Origin: Streptomyces sp. YIM 121038
GTDB lineage: Bacteria > Actinomycetota > Actinomycetes > Streptomycetales > Streptomycetaceae
Assembly: GCF_006088715.1 (NCBI RefSeq)
Contig: NZ_CP030771.1
Coordinates: 8,306,001 to 8,370,000 of the forward strand
Reading direction: 5' to 3'
Length of the DNA: 64,000 bases
Made by a program: the position numbers and the translations under genes. Positions 60,192-64,000 of this stretch are shown here, piece after piece (within the stretch, counting starts at the first letter, position 1; each line of letters starts with the position of its first letter). Below the pieces are notes generated by a model. It was not told the DNA's origin and ran no database searches. It worked only from the letters and a program-made list of their open reading frames with translations.

Positions 60192-61514
60192 TCAGTCGGT
60201 GCTCGCGGTGACCGGTGTCCGGGCCTCGCGCGGCGCCCGGTCCGGCCCCGCGGGGCCTTCCGCGGACGGCGCGGGGAGCGCGGTACCGCCCCCACCCGGC
60301 CCCCGCAGCCGCCGCAGCGCGCGCCGCGCCCGCGCGGGCAGGATCCGCCGCCAGGCCCGCCTGCGGCGGGTGGAGCGCAGCTCGGCGAAGAGGAGTTCGT
60401 GCCGGGCGGCGATCGGCTCGGGGTCGTATCTGCGGGCGCTCTCCAGGGCGGCGGCGCCCATCGCGCGCCGCCGCGGCGCGTCCTCGATGAGTTCGAGCAG
60501 CGCCTTGGCGAGCGCGGCCTCGTCACCCGTCGGCACCAGGCGGCCGTCGTGGCCGTCGCTGATGATCTCGGCGGGGCCGAGCGGGCAGTCGGTGCTCACC
60601 ACCGGCACGCCGCACCGCATGGCCTCCACCAGCGTCATGCCGAACGACTCGGCGTCGGAGGCGGACGCGACCACGGAGGCCTGCGCGAACTCCGGCTCGA
60701 TCGGCGAGCGCACCCCCATCAGCTCCACCTGCCCGCCGAGGCCCAGCTCCTCGACCGCGCGCTCCAGCGGCTCCTTCTGCTGGCCGCCGCCGTAGATCCG
60801 CAGCCGCCAGTCGGGGTGCCGCTCCGCGACCGTGGCGAACGCCGACACCAGCAGGTCGAACCGCTTGCCGGGCACGAGCCGCCCCGCCGCGGCGACGACC
60901 TTGGCGGTGCCGTCCGAGGGCAGGACCTGCGGCCTGGGCACCATGTTCGGGATGCTCAGGATCCGCACCCCCGGCAGCGGCATCCGCCTGCGGTAGACGT
61001 CCGCGTCGGCCTCCGTGGTCGTCACCAGGGCGTCGAGACGGCGGTAGTGGCGCGCGAGTTGGGCGCGCAGCCGCTTGCTGTGCGCGTCGTGCCGCAGGTG
61101 CTCCTGGCCGACGAGCAGCGCGCGGCGCGGGCCGAACCGCGCGAGGTACACATTGATCCCCGGCCGCGTACCGATGATCACGTCCGCGTCGCAGCGCCGC
61201 AGATACGCCGCGACGCGCGCGTCGTGCAGGCGCGTGTACTGGTGGTGGCGCCGCTCCGCCGACGGGAACGCCTCGGCGGGCTCGGCGAACAGCGCGGCGA
61301 GCGTGTCCGCGCTCCCCGCCCGGACGTCCACCAGCGGTACGAGCCGCACCCGCGGGTCGACCTCGAAGCGCGGCCGCTCGCGGTGGCGCATCAGCGAGAC
61401 GATGGTGACGTCGTGGCGCTCGGACAACGCGGACGCGAGGTTGAGGGTGGTGCGGATGGTGCCCCCCACCCCGTACGCGTTGTGCAGCAGGAACACGACC
61501 TTCAGAGCCTTCAT
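60192..61514 (-). CDS. GT4-family glycosyltransferase
   Basis: A 440-aa glycosyltransferase with GT-B fold. The N-terminal half starts KVVFLLHNAYGVGGTIRTTLN, the glycan-binding opening of GT4 enzymes. The C-terminal half has AAGRLVPGKRFDLLVSAF, RLRIYGGGQQKEPLERA, ELMGVRSPIEPEFAQAS and the E-x7-E motif in SDAESFGMTLVEAMRCG. A basic tail RRRRAWRRILPARARRALRR may bind membranes. It resembles teichoic-acid or capsule GT4 enzymes; acceptor and sugar are unknown. ATG 61514. Divergent from the RR/HK pair. Confidence 0.9.
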   Translation of the reverse strand: MKALKVVFLLHNAYGVGGTIRTTLNLASALSERHDVTIVSLMRHRERPRFEVDPRVRLVPLVDVRAGSADTLAALFAEPAEAFPSAERRHHQYTRLHDARVAAYLRRCDADVIIGTRPGINVYLARFGPRRALLVGQEHLRHDAHSKRLRAQLARHYRRLDALVTTTEADADVYRRRMPLPGVRILSIPNMVPRPQVLPSDGTAKVVAAAGRLVPGKRFDLLVSAFATVAERHPDWRLRIYGGGQQKEPLERAVEELGLGGQVELMGVRSPIEPEFAQASVVASASDAESFGMTLVEAMRCGVPVVSTDCPLGPAEIISDGHDGRLVPTGDEAALAKALLELIEDAPRRRAMGAAALESARRYDPEPIAARHELLFAELRSTRRRRAWRRILPARARRALRRLRGPGGGGTALPAPSAEGPAGPDRAPREARTPVTASTD

Positions 61515-61688
61515 GCGGAGCTTTCCCCTCGGCGGTGCTCGACAGATCCGCGCGTGGGTCGGGACGCGCGGCGAAATGACGCGGCGGAAACGCAGGCCAC
61601 TTTCCCGCGCCCGGGTAAGCCGGGATTCCGGCCACGGTGAGAGGACGGTAAGAACGCGGCCGCGCGCCGGTGGAACAGGGGCGGTTGG

Positions 61689-61694
61689 CAGACT
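61689..61694 (+). promoter_or_regulatory. -10-like hexamer CAGACT before the OmpR-type regulator
   Basis: CAGACT, 6 nt, ATG 61701, with no good ribosome-binding site. Identical hexamer and spacing to the oxidoreductase gene at 57135. Confidence 0.35.
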
Positions 61695-61700
61695 AACGGG

Positions 61701-62453
61701 ATGCCGCACACCGAGCCGTTCAGCAACACGCCGACGCCCGGCGGTCCACCGCACACCGTGCTGCTCGCCGAGGACGACCGCGCCATCCGCAACGCCCTGG
61801 AGCGCGCCCTGACCCTGGAGGGCTACCGCGTCACGGCCGTCGCCGACGGCGTCCAGGCGCTCGCGGCCGTGCACCGGCAACCGCCGGACCTGCTCGTCCT
61901 GGACGTGATGATGCCCGGCATCGACGGCCTCCAGGTGTGCCGGGTGCTGCGCGCCGAAGGCAGCAGGACACCCGTCCTGATGCTCACCGCCCGGGTGGAG
62001 ACCGCCGACCGCGTGGCCGGGCTCGACGCGGGCGCCGACGACTACGTGGCCAAGCCCTTCGAGGTCGACGAGGTCTTCGCCCGGCTGCGCGCGCTGCTGC
62101 GCCGGGCGGACACGGCGGCCCTGCCCGGCACGGGCGCGGGCGAGGAGCCGGACGGCGTCGTCACGGCGGGCGACCTGCGCATCGACCCCGGGGCCCGCCG
62201 CGCCTGGCGCGGCCCGCGCGAAGTCGGGCTCACCCGCACCGAGTTCGACCTCCTGCACCTGCTGGCCCGCAACGAGGGTCTCGTACTGGACCACGCCACG
62301 ATCTACGACCGCATCTGGGGCTACGACTTCGGGCCGAGCTCCAAGAACCTCGCCGTGTACGTGGGCTATCTGCGCCGCAAGCTCGACGTGCCCGGGGCGC
62401 CGCCGCTCATCCACACCCTGCGGGGCGTCGGCTACGTCCTGCGGGCGTCGTGA
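61701..62453 (+). CDS. OmpR/PhoB-family response regulator
   Basis: A 250-aa regulator. Receiver domain (about 18-135): VLLAEDDRAIRNAL, phosphoacceptor Asp near 69 in LLVLDVMMPGIDGLQ, VLMLTARVETADRV, and Lys in DDYVAKPFEVDEVF. The winged-helix DNA-binding domain (about 150-250) has REVGLTRTEFDLLHLLARNE and NLAVYVGYLRRKLDVPGAPP. This resembles the MprA/MtrA-type regulators of actinobacteria. The stop overlaps the kinase GTG by 4 bp (GTGA). Confidence 0.95.
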   Translation: MPHTEPFSNTPTPGGPPHTVLLAEDDRAIRNALERALTLEGYRVTAVADGVQALAAVHRQPPDLLVLDVMMPGIDGLQVCRVLRAEGSRTPVLMLTARVETADRVAGLDAGADDYVAKPFEVDEVFARLRALLRRADTAALPGTGAGEEPDGVVTAGDLRIDPGARRAWRGPREVGLTRTEFDLLHLLARNEGLVLDHATIYDRIWGYDFGPSSKNLAVYVGYLRRKLDVPGAPPLIHTLRGVGYVLRAS

Positions 62454-63874
62454 GCAGCGGCGACCACGGCACACCGGGCGCCGCCGAAGGGGGCCGCCGG
62501 GCGCGCGCCCGGATCGGGGTCAGCCTCGGCACGAGGTTCGCCGCCTCCTTCGCCGCGGTCGCCGTCGTCGTGACCCTCCTGGTGGGCTTCCTCAGCTACG
62601 ACGCCGCGGCCCGCCTCATCCGCCGCGACCAGCACGCCGCCTTCAACGAGCTCGTCGAGGACCTGCGCCAGCAGGTGCGCAGACACCGTACGGGCATCAC
62701 CGTCGTCTCCGACCTCGACGGCGACGGCATACGCGACGACCTGCTCCGGCCCACCCGCTCCGACGCCCAGGTCCTCGGCCCGCGCGGCGGGGTCACCGAG
62801 CGCGGCCGACGCCGTCTGCCGGTGGGCGACGAGGAACGCGCGACGGCCGCCGAGGAGCGGGCGGGCGTGGTGACGCGCCGCGACGTCGAACTCGCCCGCG
62901 GGGACTACTGGCTCGTGACCGTCTCCCTGGGCGAAGGCCAGGGCGCCGTCCAGGTGGCGCGGCAGTTCAGCGACACCGAGGACCTGCTGCACAGCCTCCA
63001 GCGGCGCACGCTGCTGCTCGCCACGCTCGTGGTGCTCGCCGCCGCCGTGGCGGGGTGGTGGCTGGCCCGGCGGATCACCCGGCGACTGGTGCGGCTCGCC
63101 CACGCGGCCGAGGACGTGGCGCAGACCGGCCGCGTCGACCGGCAGGTGCCGGTGGCGGGCAGCGACGAGGTGGGGCGGCTCGGCCGCTCCTTCGACCGCA
63201 TGCTGGGCCGTCTCGCGCAGGCCGAGGACGACCAGCGGCGGCTCGTCCAGGACGCGGGGCACGAGCTGCGCACGCCGCTCACCTCGCTGCGGACGAACAT
63301 CGCGCTGCTGCGCCGCATCGACGAACTGCCGCCGCCCGTGCGGGCGGAGCTGGTCGTCGACCTGGCCGACGAGTCGCGTGAACTCACCGACCTCGTCAAC
63401 GAACTCGTCGCCATCGCGGCGGGCCGCCACGACGACGAACCGCCCGTCGACGTCGTCCTGGCCGAGGTCGCCGAAGAGGCCGCGGCCGTGGCACGCCGCC
63501 GCACCGGCCGTGAGATAGCGGTCCACGCCCGGGACGAGGAGCCCGTCCGGGCCCGCCCCGCCGCGGTCAAGGGCGCCATCACCAACCTCTTGGAGAACGC
63601 CGCCAAGTTCGACCGCGACGGCACCGCCCCCATCGACCTGTTGGTCTCCACCGGCCGCGTCGAGGTCCACGACCGGGGCCCCGGCATCGCGGCCACCGAC
63701 CTCGCCCGCGTCTTCGACCGCTTCTACCGCGCCCCGGCCGCACGCAGCCTCCCCGGCTCGGGCCTCGGTCTGTCCATCGTCCGCGACGTGGCGGTGTCCC
63801 ACGGCGGCACGGTGTTCGCCGGGGCGAGGCCCGGGGGAGGGGCGGTGGTGGGCTTCACCCTGGGCGAGCCGTGA
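62450..63874 (+). CDS. Sensor histidine kinase, OmpR-partner type (HAMP, HisKA, HATPase)
   Basis: A 474-aa sensor. Two transmembrane helices (FAASFAAVAVVVTLLVGFLS near 30, and LLLATLVVLAAAVAGWWLA near 190) enclose an extracytoplasmic region (about 50-185). HAMP (about 205-260; RRLVRLAHAAEDVAQTG), HisKA with phospho-His in LVQDAGHELRTPLTSLR, and HATPase with NLLENAAKFDRDG, DRGPGIAATDL, FDRFYRA and GSGLGLSIVRDVA. GTG 62450 overlaps the regulator stop, so the two are coupled. The MprB-like layout suggests envelope stress; the signal is unknown. Confidence 0.95.
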   Translation: MSSGDHGTPGAAEGGRRARARIGVSLGTRFAASFAAVAVVVTLLVGFLSYDAAARLIRRDQHAAFNELVEDLRQQVRRHRTGITVVSDLDGDGIRDDLLRPTRSDAQVLGPRGGVTERGRRRLPVGDEERATAAEERAGVVTRRDVELARGDYWLVTVSLGEGQGAVQVARQFSDTEDLLHSLQRRTLLLATLVVLAAAVAGWWLARRITRRLVRLAHAAEDVAQTGRVDRQVPVAGSDEVGRLGRSFDRMLGRLAQAEDDQRRLVQDAGHELRTPLTSLRTNIALLRRIDELPPPVRAELVVDLADESRELTDLVNELVAIAAGRHDDEPPVDVVLAEVAEEAAAVARRRTGREIAVHARDEEPVRARPAAVKGAITNLLENAAKFDRDGTAPIDLLVSTGRVEVHDRGPGIAATDLARVFDRFYRAPAARSLPGSGLGLSIVRDVAVSHGGTVFAGARPGGGAVVGFTLGEP

Positions 63875-63895
63875 GGCCGGGGCGGCCCCGGCCTC
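63873..63895. terminator. Hairpin between convergent kinase and TPR-like genes
   Basis: GAGGCCGGGG (63873-63882), loop CGG, CCCCGGCCTC (63886-63895): a perfect 10-bp stem starting inside the kinase stop codon and ending before the reverse-strand stop at 63900. Confidence 0.8.
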
Positions 63896-63899
63896 CCGG

Positions 63900-64000
63900 C
63901 TACAGGACCGGCTCGCCGTCCAGCGCGGCGGCCATCCGCAGGTGCGGTACGGCTTCCGCGTCCCGGCCCTGCCGTTCGAGGGTGCGGCCCAGCATCAGCC
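63900..64000 (-). CDS. C-terminal fragment of a TPR-like protein (runs off the window)
   Basis: Only the last 33 codons are in the window. The reverse strand reads LMLGRTLERQGRDAEAVPHL, then RMAAALDGEPVL and a TAG stop. The pattern LG-x3-E-x-Q-G-R-x2-E-A-x2-H is that of a tetratricopeptide repeat near a C terminus. The gene continues beyond 64000, so nothing more can be said about its length or role. Confidence 0.65.
   Translation of the reverse strand, partial: LMLGRTLERQGRDAEAVPHLRMAAALDGEPVL

Overview
The window is chromosomal DNA of a Streptomyces-type actinobacterium. The GC content is very high, with G or C at almost every third codon position. Many starts are GTG and a few are TTG. 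Family-level markers agree: a WhiB-like protein, a fused LysX, an egtABCD ergothioneine operon, a DUF574 methyltransferase, a class F sortase, SpoIIE-type phosphatase signalling and two intergenic repeats I recognise from other Streptomyces genomes. I see no rRNA, tRNA, CRISPR array, insertion sequence, integrase or phage gene. Apart from several minisatellite-like arrays it reads as continuous core or near-core chromosome.

Layout, left part. 1-236 is the start of a lipase-maturation-factor-like gene. 299-4145 is a DesK/DesR-type two-component pair divergent from an ABC-2 exporter, with a large inverted repeat between them. 4146-4637 is a 16-bp GC-rich array before a DUF6777-like lipoprotein. 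5927-8035 is a PAS-GAF-SpoIIE-HATPase phosphatase. 8146-9963 is an ECF41 sigma factor in an operon with a formamidopyrimidine/endonuclease VIII-type DNA glycosylase. 10044-13287 holds an orphan zinc anti-sigma-like protein, a hypothetical protein, a CapA-like lipoprotein and a small membrane protein. 13294-15352 holds an APC permease and a universal stress protein. 15474-19821 holds lysX and a polysaccharide deacetylase. 19895-22641 holds a class F sortase, two paralogous surface proteins and a YidB-like protein. 22914-27170 holds an esterase, a sarcosine/dimethylglycine-methyltransferase-like enzyme, a DUF4239 membrane protein and a proline-rich protein.

Middle part. 27490-39135 resembles the S. 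coelicolor SCO0922-SCO0930 neighbourhood: a SCO0930-type lipoprotein, a DUF574 methyltransferase coupled to an RmdA-like c-di-GMP enzyme, a large membrane protein, then a LysR regulator divergent from a three-subunit succinate dehydrogenase/fumarate reductase. A 7-7-7 palindrome lies in that divergent gap. 39132-44870 holds an MBL-fold protein, a serine hydrolase carrying a 30-bp minisatellite, a divergent LysR regulator and a UvrA paralogue.

Right part. 44945-48534 holds a luciferase-like monooxygenase, a HAD phosphatase, a dodecin and an orphan solute-binding lipoprotein. 48587-53086 is the translationally coupled egtA-egtB-egtC-egtD operon. 53334-58923 holds a small protein, an amidase, a LacI regulator, a thioredoxin divergent from an unusual disulfide oxidoreductase, and a WhiB-like protein. 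58984-63874 holds an APH-fold protein with a 15-bp repeat, a GT4 glycosyltransferase and an OmpR/HK pair. 63900-64000 is the end of a TPR-like gene.

Themes: redox and oxidative-damage functions (ECF41-glycosylase, ergothioneine, thioredoxin and partner, Wbl); cell-surface lipoproteins and wall-active enzymes; short in-frame tandem repeats at protein tails and linkers; and several genes with a -10-like hexamer 6-7 nt before the start codon, which suggests leaderless mRNAs. Product names come from motif recognition by eye; no database search was run.
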